Assembly: GCA_963781895.1 (NCBI GenBank)
Contig: CAWAIM010000019.1
Location: 1-64,000 of the forward strand
Direction of reading: 5' to 3'
DNA length: 64,000 nt
Source: Roseiarcus sp963781895
Lineage (GTDB): Bacteria; Pseudomonadota; Alphaproteobacteria; Rhizobiales; Beijerinckiaceae
This document shows, piece after piece, positions 17,772 through 27,454 of the stretch. Made by a program: the position numbers and the translations under genes. Every line of letters starts with the position of its first letter. The stretch's first letter is position 1. The notes under the pieces were generated by a model, which searched no databases, was not told the origin of the DNA, and worked only from the letters and a program-made list of their open reading frames with translations.

Positions 17772-18926
17772 CTAGAACAGGCTGAGCTGCGCGCCGGCCT
17801 CTTTCGCCGCGGGCGCGGGCTTGCGGAACAGGTCGGCGCGCAAAGTCGCCCGCGTCTCGCGGTAGCCGAGGCGGCGGCTGGCCATCTCGAAGCGGCGGCC
17901 GATCATCCAGGCGTAAGGTCCGGAGCCCGCCATGCGCCGGCCCCATTGGGCTTCGTAATCCTTGCCCTCGCGCATCGACTGGATCAGCGACACCGCGTGT
18001 TTGAGCCGATCGGGATAGTGGACCTGCAGCCATTCGCGGAACATGTCCCTGAGCTCCAGCGGCAGGCGCAGCACGACATAGCCCGCCTCGCGCGCCCCCG
18101 CCGCGTAAGCGCGGGTCAGGATCGCCTCGATCTCGGAATCGTTGATGGCGGGAATGATCGGCGCGGCCATGACGCCGGCCGGCACGCCCGCCTCGTTGAG
18201 CGCCGCGATCGCCTCCAGCCGCTTCTCGGGCGTCGGCGCCCGCGGCTCCATCTTGCGCGCCAGCGCCCGGTCGAGCGTCGTCACCGAGACGAACACCTTG
18301 ACCAGCCGGTCGCGCCCCATCGCGCTCAGAATGTCGAGATCGCGCAGGATCAGGTTCGACTTGGTGACGATGCTCAACGGATGCCGGGCGCGCTGAAGAA
18401 CCTCGAGCAGCGAGCGGGTGATGCGATATTGCCGCTCGATCGGCTGGTAAGGGTCGGTGTTGGCGCCGAAGGCGATCGGGGCCGGCGAGTATTTCGCGGC
18501 GGCGAGTTCGCGCTCCAGCACTTCGGCCGCGCCCTGCTTGGCGAACAGCCGGCTTTCGAAGTCGAGCCCGGGAGACAAGCCCATATGGGCGTGGGTCGGC
18601 CTGGCGTAGCAATAGAAGCAGCCGTGCTCGCAGCCGCGATAGGGATTGATCGACCGGTCGAAGCCGATGTCGGGCGAATCGTTGCGGGTGATGACGCTCT
18701 TCGGCTTCTCCAGCGTCACTTCGGTCGCCAGCGGCTCCGGCGCCTCCTCGCGCGTCCAGCCGTCGTCGAAATCCTCGCGCCGCAGGGTCTCGAACCGGCC
18801 CGAGACGTTCGACGCCGCGCCGCGCCCGCGCCGCCGCTCGGCCGGAAGCAGACGTTCGGCGATCGCCGCCGGATGATGGCGCGCTTCACCGGGGGAAGAA
18901 CGGAGCGGCATCTGGGTCATCGGCAT
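17772..18926 (-). CDS. PA0069-family radical SAM protein
   Basis: A 384-residue radical SAM enzyme of the spore-photolyase-like PA0069 group. The iron-sulfur motif is in YRGCEHGCFYCYARPTH (about residues 92-108, CxxxCxxC). It is followed by SAM-binding-type segments ANTDPYQPIER and LSIVTKSNLILRDLDIL, and VSVTTLD. The N-terminal about 60 residues are poorly ordered. The chemical role of the family is not established. It stands alone between the GAF debris and the divergent aldo/keto reductase gene. Confidence 0.88.
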   Translation of the reverse strand: MPMTQMPLRSSPGEARHHPAAIAERLLPAERRRGRGAASNVSGRFETLRREDFDDGWTREEAPEPLATEVTLEKPKSVITRNDSPDIGFDRSINPYRGCEHGCFYCYARPTHAHMGLSPGLDFESRLFAKQGAAEVLERELAAAKYSPAPIAFGANTDPYQPIERQYRITRSLLEVLQRARHPLSIVTKSNLILRDLDILSAMGRDRLVKVFVSVTTLDRALARKMEPRAPTPEKRLEAIAALNEAGVPAGVMAAPIIPAINDSEIEAILTRAYAAGAREAGYVVLRLPLELRDMFREWLQVHYPDRLKHAVSLIQSMREGKDYEAQWGRRMAGSGPYAWMIGRRFEMASRRLGYRETRATLRADLFRKPAPAAKEAGAQLSLF

Positions 18927-19063
18927 GTCCCCCGTATCGCGCGTGTTTGGAACAAAACATGAACATCTCAGATATCCCGCGCCCGCGCGCGCGTCAAGTC
19001 CCGCGTCGGCCGAAAGGGCGGTTCGTGCTATCCTGGCCGGCGCGACGGCGCGCGGAGGCGGCG

Positions 19064-20062
19064 ATGCGGCGGCGGACTTTGGGCGAGAGCGGACCGCAGG
19101 TGGGCGCGATCGGCCTCGGCTGCATGGGCATGTCGGACTTTTACGGACCGGCCGACCGGGCCGAAAGCATCGCGACCATCCATGCCGCGCTCGATTCGGG
19201 CGCGACCCTCATCGACACCGGCGACTTCTACGGCTCGGGCCACAACGAGATGCTGATCCGCGAGGCGCTCGCCGGCCGGCGGCGCGAGGACTATGTCCTC
19301 AGCGTCAAATTCGGCGCCCTGCGCGACCCCGCCGGGGCCTTTGTCGGCTACGACTGCCGCCCGGCGGCGGTCAGGAATTTCCTCGCCTATTCGCTGAAGC
19401 GTCTCGGCGTCGACTTTATCGACATCTACCGGCCGGCGCGGCTCGATCCCGCGGTTCCGATCGAGGACACGGTCGGCGCGATCGCCGATATGATCAAGGC
19501 CGGCCACGTGCGGGCGATCGGCCTCTCCGAAGTGTCGACGGCGACCATCCGCCGCGCCGCGGCGGTCCATCCGATCGCCGATCTGCAGATCGAATATTCG
19601 CTCATCATGCGGATGATCGAGATCGACATCCTGCCGGCCTGCCGCGAACTGGGCATCGGGATCACCGCCTATGGCGTGCTGGCGCGGGGGCTCATTTCCG
19701 GCCACTGGTCGAGGGAGCGCCGGAACCAGAAGGATTTTCGCGGCGCCGCGTCGCGCTTTTCCGGCGACAATCTCGATCACAATCTGGCGCTGGTCGAGGC
19801 TTTGCGCAAAGTGGCCGCCGCGCGCGGCGTCAGCGTCGCCGCGATCGCGGTCGCCTGGGTTCTCGCGCAGGGCAAGGGCGTCGTGCCGCTCATCGGCGCC
19901 CGCAGGCGCGAGCAATGGGCCGAATCGAGCGCCGCCGACGCGATCGTGCTGAGCGAGGCCGACCTCGCCGCGATCGAACACGCGGTCCCGACAGGCGCCG
20001 CCAGGGGCGACCGCTACCCGGCCCAGGCGATGGCCCATCTCGACAGCGAGAGGCGGGGCTGA
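19064..20062 (+). CDS. aldo/keto reductase with an altered His motif
   Basis: A 332-residue NADPH-dependent aldo/keto reductase (YajO/IolS-like branch). The ATG at 19064 (MRRRTLGESGPQVGAIGLGC) is preferred over longer upstream starts because family homology begins there. The barrel shows LIDTGDFYGSGHNEMLI (catalytic Asp and Tyr), LSVKFG (Lys), and IGLSEVS. The strand that normally holds the catalytic His (QHR or PHR) reads DIYRPARLD, so that His is missing. Similar RPAR variants exist in rhizobia as far as I recall. The substrate is unknown. Confidence 0.85.
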   Translation: MRRRTLGESGPQVGAIGLGCMGMSDFYGPADRAESIATIHAALDSGATLIDTGDFYGSGHNEMLIREALAGRRREDYVLSVKFGALRDPAGAFVGYDCRPAAVRNFLAYSLKRLGVDFIDIYRPARLDPAVPIEDTVGAIADMIKAGHVRAIGLSEVSTATIRRAAAVHPIADLQIEYSLIMRMIEIDILPACRELGIGITAYGVLARGLISGHWSRERRNQKDFRGAASRFSGDNLDHNLALVEALRKVAAARGVSVAAIAVAWVLAQGKGVVPLIGARRREQWAESSAADAIVLSEADLAAIEHAVPTGAARGDRYPAQAMAHLDSERRG

Positions 20063-20087
20063 GCGGCGCTCGTCTTCGCGCCCGACC

Positions 20088-20981
20088 TCAATTCGAAAAC
20101 GTGTTGCAGGCGTCGATTCGCCCGCTTTTCAGGCCGGCGGTCAGCCATTTTTGCCGTTGCGCCGACGATCCGTGGGTGAAGCTGTCGGGCACGGCATAGC
20201 CGCGCGCGGCGGTCTGGAGGCGGTCGTCGCCGATCGCCGCCGCCGTCGCCAGCGCCTTCTGGATGTCGCCGGGCTGAAGGATGTTCCACTTCTGGTTGGC
20301 GTTGGCGGCCCAGACGCCGGCGAGGCAATCGGCCTGCAGCTCCACCCTGACCGAAAGCGCGTTGGCCTGGGTCTGGCTCACGCGCTCCTTGGCGGCGTCG
20401 ACCTTGTCGAGAATGCCGACCAGATCCTGCACATGATGGCCGATCTCGTGCGCGACCACATAGGCGTAGGCGAAATCGCCGCCGCCGCCGAGCTTGGTCT
20501 TCATGTCGCGAAAGAACGACGTGTCGAGATAGACCTTCTTGTCGAGCGGGCAGTAGAACGGACCCATGGCCGCCTGCGCGCCGCCGCATGCCGACCGGGT
20601 GGCGCCGCTGTAGAGAACCAGCGTCGCGGGCGTGTATTGCACGCCGGCCTGCTCCGGCAGCACCTGCGCCCACACCGCTTCCGTGCCCCCGAGCACGTGG
20701 GCGAGGAATTTGCGCATCGGATCGTTCTGGTCGGCGGCGGGATTGGATTGCTGCGCCGGCTGGCTGTAGGAGCCGGGGCCGTTATTGCCGACGCCGACCA
20801 TTTCCGCGCCGTTCATCAGGATCTGCGGGGATATGCCGGTGAAATAGCTGATCGCGAAAATGATGATGATCGCGCCGATGCCGAGGCCGCCGCCGCCGAC
20901 CATCATGCCGCCGCCGCCGCCCTGTCCGCGGCGATCCTCGATATTGGAGGATATGGGCGTATTCTCGTATTCCATCGCCAA
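20088..20981 (-). CDS. YpfJ/KPN_02809-family neutral zinc metallopeptidase
   Basis: A 297-residue membrane-anchored protein. The N-terminus has a Gly-rich cytoplasmic stretch (RRGQGGGGGMMVGGGGLG) and one transmembrane helix (about residues 35-55). The extracytoplasmic domain has the zincin motif AHEIGHH (about 178-184) and conserved CPLDKKVYLDTSFF, DCLAGVWA and HGSSAQRQKW. The family is called neutral zinc metallopeptidase; its substrates are not known. The gene converges with the aldo/keto reductase gene, 25 bp apart. Confidence 0.88.
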   Translation of the reverse strand: MAMEYENTPISSNIEDRRGQGGGGGMMVGGGGLGIGAIIIIFAISYFTGISPQILMNGAEMVGVGNNGPGSYSQPAQQSNPAADQNDPMRKFLAHVLGGTEAVWAQVLPEQAGVQYTPATLVLYSGATRSACGGAQAAMGPFYCPLDKKVYLDTSFFRDMKTKLGGGGDFAYAYVVAHEIGHHVQDLVGILDKVDAAKERVSQTQANALSVRVELQADCLAGVWAANANQKWNILQPGDIQKALATAAAIGDDRLQTAARGYAVPDSFTHGSSAQRQKWLTAGLKSGRIDACNTFSN

Positions 20982-21157
20982 CTCCGAAGGGTCAATGTCG
21001 CTTGCCCCTGCGTCACATCCTATCAGGGCCGCGCCGGGCTGAGTAGCGCCTCGGCCGCGGCGGGCGCCGCTCGGGCGGACCGCAACTCCAGGTTGCTAAG
21101 CGCGTCTTAAGCCTTTGCGAACATGGTGGCCGCCCGACCGCTCGCGACAGCGCCGCC

Positions 21158-22090
21158 ATGACGCCGACCTATTCCCTGGTTGTTCCCGTCTACAATGAAG
21201 AAGCGGTGATCCCGATTCTTCTGCGCCGGCTCGACGCGCTGCTGGAATCGCTGGACGCGCCGGGGGAAGTGATCTTCGTCGACGACGGCTCGCGCGACAC
21301 CAGCGCGATCGTGCTCGAGGGCAAGGCGCGCGCCGACCCGCGCTACCGGCTGTTGAAGCTCTCGCGCAATTTCGGCCATCAGATCGCGATCACCACCGGG
21401 ATGGATCACGCCGCCGGCCGGGCGGTGATCGTGATGGACGCGGACCTGCAGGACCCGCCGGAAGTCGTGCTCGAAATGATCGCCAAATGGAGGCAAGGCT
21501 ACGAGGTCGTTTATGCGCAAAGGACCTCGCGCGCGGGCGAGAGCCGCTTCAAGCGCCTGACCGCCGATCTGTTCTACCGCCTCATCGGCCTGGTCGGCGA
21601 AACCGCCGTTCCGCGCAACGTCGGCGATTTCCGCCTGGTCGACCGCAAGGCGCTGGATTGCTTTCTGGCGATGCCGGAGCGCGACCGTTTCGTGCGCGGC
21701 ATGTTCGCCTGGATCGGATTCCGCCAGACCGTCGTGACCTTCGACCGGCCCGGACGCGCCGCGGGCGAGACCAAATACCCGTTGCGCAAAATGATCCATC
21801 TGGCGGCGAGCGGCCTGGTGTCGTTCTCGGACGCGCCGCTGCGCCTCGCGCTGTGGGCCGGCGCCGGCGATCTCGGTCCTGGCGCTCGTCTACGGCCTGG
21901 TCGTCATCGCTCAATGGGCGACCGGCGATCCGAACCTCACGCGCGGATGGAGTTCGACCATCGTCGTCATCGCCTTTCTCGGCGGCGCCAACATGCTGAT
22001 GACGGGCGTGATCGGGATCTATGTCGGCCGCATCCACGCCGAGGTGAAAGGCCGCCCGCTCTATATCGTCGAACGGGCGGTCGGATTTGA
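21158..22090 (+). CDS. GtrB/DPM1-like family 2 glycosyltransferase, frameshifted
   Basis: This enzyme type transfers a sugar from a nucleotide donor to polyprenyl phosphate. Features are SLVVPVYNEEAVIPILL, VIFVDDGSRDTS, LSRNFGHQIAITTGMDHA and VMDADLQDPPEV (DxD), then FRLVDRKALD. A +1 frameshift near 21860-21885 moves the two C-terminal membrane helices into another frame (AISVLALVYGLVVI, then ANMLMTGVIGIYVGRIHAEVKGRPLYIVERAVGF). In that frame no stop occurs before the antisense crotonase gene. The true end is therefore uncertain and is given here as the stop just after AVGF in the original frame. Confidence 0.75.
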   Translation: MTPTYSLVVPVYNEEAVIPILLRRLDALLESLDAPGEVIFVDDGSRDTSAIVLEGKARADPRYRLLKLSRNFGHQIAITTGMDHAAGRAVIVMDADLQDPPEVVLEMIAKWRQGYEVVYAQRTSRAGESRFKRLTADLFYRLIGLVGETAVPRNVGDFRLVDRKALDCFLAMPERDRFVRGMFAWIGFRQTVVTFDRPGRAAGETKYPLRKMIHLAASGLVSFSDAPLRLALWAGAGDLGPGARLRPGRHRSMGDRRSEPHARMEFDHRRHRLSRRRQHADDGRDRDLCRPHPRRGERPPALYRRTGGRI

Positions 22091-22297
22091 CGACGCGCTC
22101 GCCGCCGAAGCCGGTTCCGAGCGACGGCCGGGACGATCGACCGACCGCCGCCAGAGCCGCGGCGGCCTCAGGACGCGCCTGACGGACTCGGGCCAGGGCG
22201 CGTCGGAAATTGGGGTTCCCATTTCGGGCGCGGCGCGATCCAAGCTTGCAATGGATCGATTGGCGATGACCGACTTTCGCCTCCGCCCCCCGGCGGC

Positions 22298-23110
22298 TCA
22301 GCTCTGGCGCACGACCTTGGCCGCGCGTTTCTCGAGAAAATCCTTCAGCCGCCCCTTCGCTTCCGGGCTGATCTCGGCGATCGCCGCCATCAGCGACTCG
22401 GTCAGGAGCCCGCTCGCCGGATCGCTCTCGAAAATGCGCGGCAGCGCGTGCAGGACGGCGAAATTGGTGGTCGAGGTGTTGGACGCCGCCTTGGCGGCGA
22501 GCTCCATCGCCTTCTCGAGCCCCTGGCCGTCCTCGACCAGATATTGGGTCGCGCCGGCGAGATGGCCCTCCTCGGCGCTCAGCGTGCGACCGGTCAGCAT
22601 CATGTCCTGCACCCGGGCGACGCCGATCAGCCGCGCGATCCTGACCGATCCGCCGCCGCCGAGAAAAATGCCGCGCTGTCCCTCCGGCAGGCCGTAATAG
22701 GTCGAGCGCTCGGCGATGCGGATGTGGGTCGAGGCGGCGAGCTCCAGCCCGCCGCCGACCACGGCGCCGTGCAGCGCCGCGATCACCGGCGCGCGCCCGA
22801 ACTGGATCGCCTCGAAGGCGCGGTGCCACATGCGCGAATGCAGCACGCCCTCCAGCGGATCATGCTGTTCGGCGACCTCGGACAGGTCGAGCCCGGCCGA
22901 GAAATGCTGGCCTTCGCCCGTCAGGACGACCGCGCCAATGTCCTTCGGCAGCCGGGTGAAGAAGGTCTCCAGCCCGAGCACGGTCGCGTCGTCGAGCGCG
23001 TTGCGCTTCTCCGAGCGGGCGAGGCGCAAATGCGCGATTGGCCCGCGCCGCGTCGCCTTCAGCGTGTTCGGCAGTTCGATCCCGATCGGCTGTTCCGCGT
23101 CGTCAGCCAT
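22298..23110 (-). CDS. crotonase (enoyl-CoA hydratase/isomerase) family protein
   Basis: The start is taken at the ATG at 23110 (MADDAEQPIG); a longer frame to 23164 is possible but adds only Arg-rich residues. The 270-residue product has crotonase motifs: RNALDDATV, the oxyanion-hole loop GQHFSAGLDLSE (about residues 68-79), and APVIAALHGAVVGGGLELA. These indicate binding and polarisation of an acyl-CoA thioester. The exact reaction cannot be assigned. It is divergent from the exopolysaccharide cluster. Confidence 0.82.
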   Translation of the reverse strand: MADDAEQPIGIELPNTLKATRRGPIAHLRLARSEKRNALDDATVLGLETFFTRLPKDIGAVVLTGEGQHFSAGLDLSEVAEQHDPLEGVLHSRMWHRAFEAIQFGRAPVIAALHGAVVGGGLELAASTHIRIAERSTYYGLPEGQRGIFLGGGGSVRIARLIGVARVQDMMLTGRTLSAEEGHLAGATQYLVEDGQGLEKAMELAAKAASNTSTTNFAVLHALPRIFESDPASGLLTESLMAAIAEISPEAKGRLKDFLEKRAAKVVRQS

Positions 23111-23688
23111 GATGCCGCTCCTCCCCACGTGTTGGTCTCGCGCTTCGCGGCGCCGTCGAGGCATGACCGGCGCGCCGTCCGATTGCTTTAGCGCATGTTC
23201 GAAGCCGAAGTCGACGCGACGCTCGGGCGCAACCCCACATGCGAGTTCCCTGACAGACGCCCCTTGATCTGGTGTGATTTGGACGTGACGCCGCCGGACC
23301 CTCGCGCGGCGGTCTAGACAGCGCTGTCTAGTGGCGCTGGTTCGGCGAAATGTTGGGAATGGCCGCCGCTCGTATTGTGGCGGGCTGCCGAATACGAGTA
23401 TGGATTTTGCAACCTACCTCGGGCAAGATATCTGACGTAAGGGCGCGCGCGCAGCTTGTAAGGCCCCATCTCGGAGGGATGTGTTTACGGCTGCTTAACG
23501 CGGGTGGTTTATGAACGGTTAATGTCTGCGAATTCCGCAATGTCGTGTTAGGGTTACCCGGAACCATGACCGGCAGGAGGGCGAATTCGCCGCGATTCCA
23601 TTGTTGGGTTCTCGACCGCGCTGGCGTTCGCCGCCGGCGTCAATTAGGGATTTGAACGGGCGCGCGCGCTCGTGAGCGAAGGGGTGTA
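23111..23688. other. divergent intergenic region before the exopolysaccharide cluster
   Basis: This 578-bp region separates the crotonase gene from the outer-membrane-barrel gene. It holds the perfect palindrome at 23314-23331 listed separately. Around 23395-23530 it is less G/C-rich than its surroundings (ATTTTGCAACC, AAGATATCTGACG), as expected of an upstream regulatory region. I see no supported gene. A 79-codon minus-strand frame at 23328-23567 has no recognisable content. Confidence 0.45.
23314..23331. promoter_or_regulatory. perfect 18-bp palindrome, candidate operator
   Basis: The sequence CTAGACAGCGCTGTCTAG is a perfect palindrome in the divergent region between the crotonase gene and the exopolysaccharide cluster, about 360 bp from the latter's first ATG and 204 bp from the crotonase start. 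Operators of TetR-family dimers often have this length and symmetry. Which gene it controls, and by what protein, is not shown by the sequence. Confidence 0.45.
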
Positions 23689-25009
23689 ATGATTCGGCGC
23701 GGGGCGTTGACGCTCGGAGCGGTCCTGATCCTTGGCGTCGGCGCCGGCGCGCGGGGCGAGGACCTTTCGGGTCCGGCCGACGCGGCGTTGAGCGCTGGGG
23801 CCCTTCCGTCATGGAACGGCATATTCCCTAGGCTTCCCGAGAATTGGAGCGATTTGCCTGTGCAGTTCAAAGTGTCGGAATCGGTGGGATATAACAGCAA
23901 CATACTCGGCCTTCCGAACAGTTTTCCGGTGTTCGGCGGCCTATCTCGAGGCGACTTCCAATCGATCTCCTCTTTTGGCGTCTCGACGAAGAATTACTGG
24001 GAGGGGCAGCAATTCTTCGCTGACGCTTCGATCGGAATGACCCGATATCTACACGATGTAAGTCTGAATTCGGTCCAGAACGCCGTGGACATCGGCATGA
24101 ATTGGGCGTACACCTCGCGCTGCTCCGGCAAGTTGGAAGCATCTGAATCGGTTGCTGTTTCGCCGTTCGAACAACAGGTCGTGACAACGACCACGACGAC
24201 TCTCAACAACATCACCACAGTGAGCTTGAACGAAACAGGAAAGTGTCGTGTGTCCGGGGACTACGCGGCGATTTTCAACAGCGGCGTCACGCGATCAACC
24301 AACTCGACGCTGTTTAACAAACTCAACGACTTTCGAAGCGTGTTCGTATCGGCGGGCGTTCTCTACAGTGTCGCGCAGACAAACAGCCTGCAGGCGCTGG
24401 TGACTATTACCGGCACGGACTTTACTGATCGGTCGAACGCGGTAAACACTCTTGGTCTGCTCAACAATTTAACCCAAGATGAATTTCTCTTAACATATAC
24501 AAAGCAATTTAGTCCAAATTTAACCTTGGTGGCGTCAATCGGCGCGGTGGGCGTGAATACCGGCTCGTTCAATTTGGCCGTCCCGTCGGGCATCGTTCCG
24601 GAATATTCCGCATCGCTCACCTGGGCTCTGACCCCGAAGGTCGCCGTTTTGGCGTCGGCCGCGAAGACGGTCAGTCCGCCGACATTCTTCATCGGCAATG
24701 CGCAAATCAATGAAACCGCCAGCTTGTCGATGGACTATAGTTTTTCGCCTAAGGTCTCGGCTACCGCCGGCGTCTGCAAGCAGCTATTCGAACACCGGTT
24801 TCACTCAATTCGGCGGCACAATTCCAACCGCCATTCCGGCAACCATCGTAACCTCATTTAATTCCTTTAACGCACACGCCGGCTTGTCTTACAACATCAC
24901 ACCGTTCCTTGGCGCCAAACTCAGCTACCAGTATTCCAGATTGGTGGGAGGCGGTTTTGTTACGCCGCAGAGTTTGGTCATGTTGGACGTGAACTACAAA
25001 CCTTTCTGA
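23689..25009 (+). CDS. outer-membrane beta-barrel protein of the exopolysaccharide locus, frameshifted
   Basis: A protein with a signal peptide (about residues 1-25, ending GARGED) followed by alternating amphipathic strands, for example VQFKVSESVGYNSNIL, FFADASIGMTRYLHDV and FSPNLTLVASIGAVGVN. It ends with a final strand in Phe (SLVMLDVNYKPF), typical of outer-membrane barrels. Similar barrels occur in EpsF/EpsG-type loci. Near 24775-24785 a +1 frameshift separates the last quarter (SSYSNTGFTQFGG onward). Corrected length is about 439 residues. The Wza-like gene begins 24 bp downstream, so they are likely one operon. It probably helps polymer pass the outer membrane. Confidence 0.72.
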
Positions 25010-25033
25010 GACTCCAAATTGGAGTGAGAAACG

Positions 25034-25828
25034 ATGCGCATGGCTCGGTTTTGGATATTTTGCCTCGGCGTTTTGGTCCTCGAAGCGGTTGCCGCCGTTC
25101 CGGCGCACGCCGGGGGTCGGATTCTGACAACGTCGGATGTGGTCGCCATCAAGGTCGTCAATCAGCCCGACATGGACACGACCACGCGTGTCGAACTCGA
25201 CGGCACGATCAATTTTCCGTATGTCGGCCGCGTCAAGGCCGCCGGACTGACCGAGGACAACCTGGCGCATGCGATCGAGACGCAATTGGCGTCGCGTCAA
25301 ATTGTCACAGATCCGCATGTCTTGGTGGAAATCACCGGCTTCGGCGCGCAGGCCAGCGTGCAAGGCGAGGTTGGAACTCCTGGCGTTTATGGCTTCGACC
25401 GCCCGACCAGTCTCACGCAGATCTTGTCTAGAGCCGGGGGCATCAAAGAAACCGGCGGGACGGTTATCCTGCGGCGCAGGGGGAAAAGAGGCATCATCAC
25501 CATGCGCTATGCCGGAAAGGATCTGGTCACCGGTAAAATTGACGGTTTGCGGATCCCCATACAGAATGGGGACGAGATTTATGTCGATCTGGTCCCGTTC
25601 TACTATGTCTATGGCTATGTGGGTAAAACCGGAGAATACCCGTTGATGCGTCCGCTCACCGTCCAGCAGGCGATTGCGATCGCCGGCGGCCTCGCTCCGC
25701 TTGGAGCGGACTGGCGGGTCAAAATCAAGCGCAGGTCGGGCGACGGACAGACTGTGGAAATCCCCGCTTCGCTGGACGACCAAGTTGAGCCGAGCGACAC
25801 GATCGTAGTCAACGAACGGATATTCTGA
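25034..25828 (+). CDS. Wza/GumB-like polysaccharide export protein
   Basis: A 264-residue exported protein with a signal peptide cleaved about AHAGG (residue 27). A polysaccharide-export domain follows (ILTTSDVVAIKVVNQPDM, NFPYVGRVKAAGLT, about residues 30-110), then two SLBB-like segments (VQGEVGTPGVYGF and VYGYVGKTGEYPLMRPLTVQQAIAIAGG). There is no lipobox Cys at the cleavage site, so it is a soluble or non-lipidated form. It is expected to build the periplasmic/outer-membrane export conduit. It lies between the barrel gene and the chain-length gene on one strand. Confidence 0.88.
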   Translation: MRMARFWIFCLGVLVLEAVAAVPAHAGGRILTTSDVVAIKVVNQPDMDTTTRVELDGTINFPYVGRVKAAGLTEDNLAHAIETQLASRQIVTDPHVLVEITGFGAQASVQGEVGTPGVYGFDRPTSLTQILSRAGGIKETGGTVILRRRGKRGIITMRYAGKDLVTGKIDGLRIPIQNGDEIYVDLVPFYYVYGYVGKTGEYPLMRPLTVQQAIAIAGGLAPLGADWRVKIKRRSGDGQTVEIPASLDDQVEPSDTIVVNERIF

Positions 25829-25885
25829 AAGCCGCTTTGGACGAGCCATTGTGGGTGTCGGGGCGAAGATACCGGGGTAGAAGTC

Positions 25886-27286
25886 GTGTCGGTTAGCCAA
25901 ATCCTGATGATTCTGTGGCGTCGCGGATGGATCGCCGCGCTGACGCTTTTGTCTGCAATGCTGGTGGCGGGAGGAGTTTTGCTCTTCGTCCCGGGGCGCT
26001 ACGATGCCGTCGCCACGGCGAGCATCGACCCGGGCCACCTCGATCCCATCACGGAGATGGGGTCGAGCAGCTCGGCCGCGATCGGATTGATGCAGGGGAA
26101 CATGATTCAGTTGGTCACGAGCCAACGGGTGGCGCGGGACGTGGTCGAGCGGTTGAACCTGACCGCCAATCCGCAGGTGCAGGCGCAATTTCGAGCATCG
26201 GATTCCTTTGGGCGCGAAAGCATCGAGAATTGGTATGCCGCAGGCCTGCTCAAGAATGTCGACGCGAAATTCGCGTTCGGCACGGACGTGTTGTCGATCA
26301 AATATAAGTCAGGCGACCCCAACCAGTCGGCGCTGATCGCGAACGCTTTCCTTGCTGCGACCATCGACGCCTCGATCGCGATGAAGGCCAGCTCCGCGGA
26401 GCAGACCGCGAGCTGGTTCACGCCGCAGCTCGACAACTTGCGCAAGGAGTTCCAGAAGTCGCGCGCCGCGCTCGAGGATTACCAAGTCCGGACCAATGTG
26501 GTGGCGCCGACGGGGGCCGAGGACACACAGACTAACGAGCTGATGGCGATCACGCGAAATTTGTCGTCCACGAAAGCCAATCTGTCGATGTTGCAGAGCC
26601 GCTTGTCGAGCGGCGCGACAGATTTGTCCATTGATCCGTCGGATCCGGATCTTCAGGTTCTCGCCGCTTTGAAGGACAAGCTGTCGTCGATGGAGACGTC
26701 GGTCGCATCCATCAAGGGTTCGGTTGGGCCCAACAATCCGAAGATGGTGGCGGGGGCGGCGAATATCGCGGCGATTCGAAACCAGATCGCCGAAACGACG
26801 GAAAAGATGCGCAGACATCTCAAAGAGCGCATCGCCGAGACTCAAGGCCTGATCGCCTCGCTCCAAGCCGAGCAGGCGGAGGCGCAGAAGTCGTTGATCG
26901 CCGCGCAGGCCCAGCGCAATCAACTGGTCGAGCTTCAGCGCGACGTCGCGTTCCGCCTGAACCAGCTCAACGCGTTGGAAAAGATGGCGGAGCAGGCCAA
27001 GCTGCAGAGCAAGCTGACGTTCGCGGGCATCGCGGTTCTCGACAAGGCGGTGCCTCCGATCGCGCCTGCGTTTCCCAAGCCTTTGCTCGTTATTCTGGTG
27101 GGCTTCGGCGCGGGCCTGACTCTCGGGTTGATCCTCGCGCTCATCGCGGAAATGACGGATCGCCGGGTTCGCTATCCGATCGATCTCGAACTCGCGGCGT
27201 CGGGGCCAGTCCTCGGCAGTATCGGCTCCAACAGGCGTTCGACGCTGCGCATCGGCGGGTCCGGTCGCGGACTGAGAGCCGCTTGA
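25886..27286 (+). CDS. EpsF-like Wzz-family chain-length determinant
   Basis: A 466-residue inner-membrane protein from a GTG start. A Wzz domain follows a first transmembrane helix (about residues 14-32, AALTLLSAMLVAGGVLLFV). Long periplasmic coiled coils occupy about 165-370, and a second transmembrane helix lies at about 395-420 (PLLVILVGFGAGLTLGLILALI). This is the architecture of EpsF in EpsF/EpsG loci, including the methanolan locus. It controls polymer length together with the kinase-like protein encoded next. The Pro-rich PAFPKP motif before the last helix is typical. Confidence 0.85.
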   Translation: MSVSQILMILWRRGWIAALTLLSAMLVAGGVLLFVPGRYDAVATASIDPGHLDPITEMGSSSSAAIGLMQGNMIQLVTSQRVARDVVERLNLTANPQVQAQFRASDSFGRESIENWYAAGLLKNVDAKFAFGTDVLSIKYKSGDPNQSALIANAFLAATIDASIAMKASSAEQTASWFTPQLDNLRKEFQKSRAALEDYQVRTNVVAPTGAEDTQTNELMAITRNLSSTKANLSMLQSRLSSGATDLSIDPSDPDLQVLAALKDKLSSMETSVASIKGSVGPNNPKMVAGAANIAAIRNQIAETTEKMRRHLKERIAETQGLIASLQAEQAEAQKSLIAAQAQRNQLVELQRDVAFRLNQLNALEKMAEQAKLQSKLTFAGIAVLDKAVPPIAPAFPKPLLVILVGFGAGLTLGLILALIAEMTDRRVRYPIDLELAASGPVLGSIGSNRRSTLRIGGSGRGLRAA

Positions 27287-27454
27287 CGCGAAGGCGGGCC
27301 GAGATTCGTCTTTGAGCAGAAATGCGAATATGGGAAACGCGCGCCGTCGAACCAGTTGGGCGGGAGAAGTTTGTGAAAGATTCTTTGGCATCGTCGGTTG
27401 TGACCCGCGGTCGATCTCGCGCGGTTCCCGGCCGGCTTTTAAGAACGTGAGCTG

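Noticed and set aside
18925..20199. A 424-codon plus-strand frame overlapping the aldo/keto reductase
   Set aside because: It is an alternative frame of the reductase gene, rich in Arg and Gly as expected of a shifted GC-rich frame.
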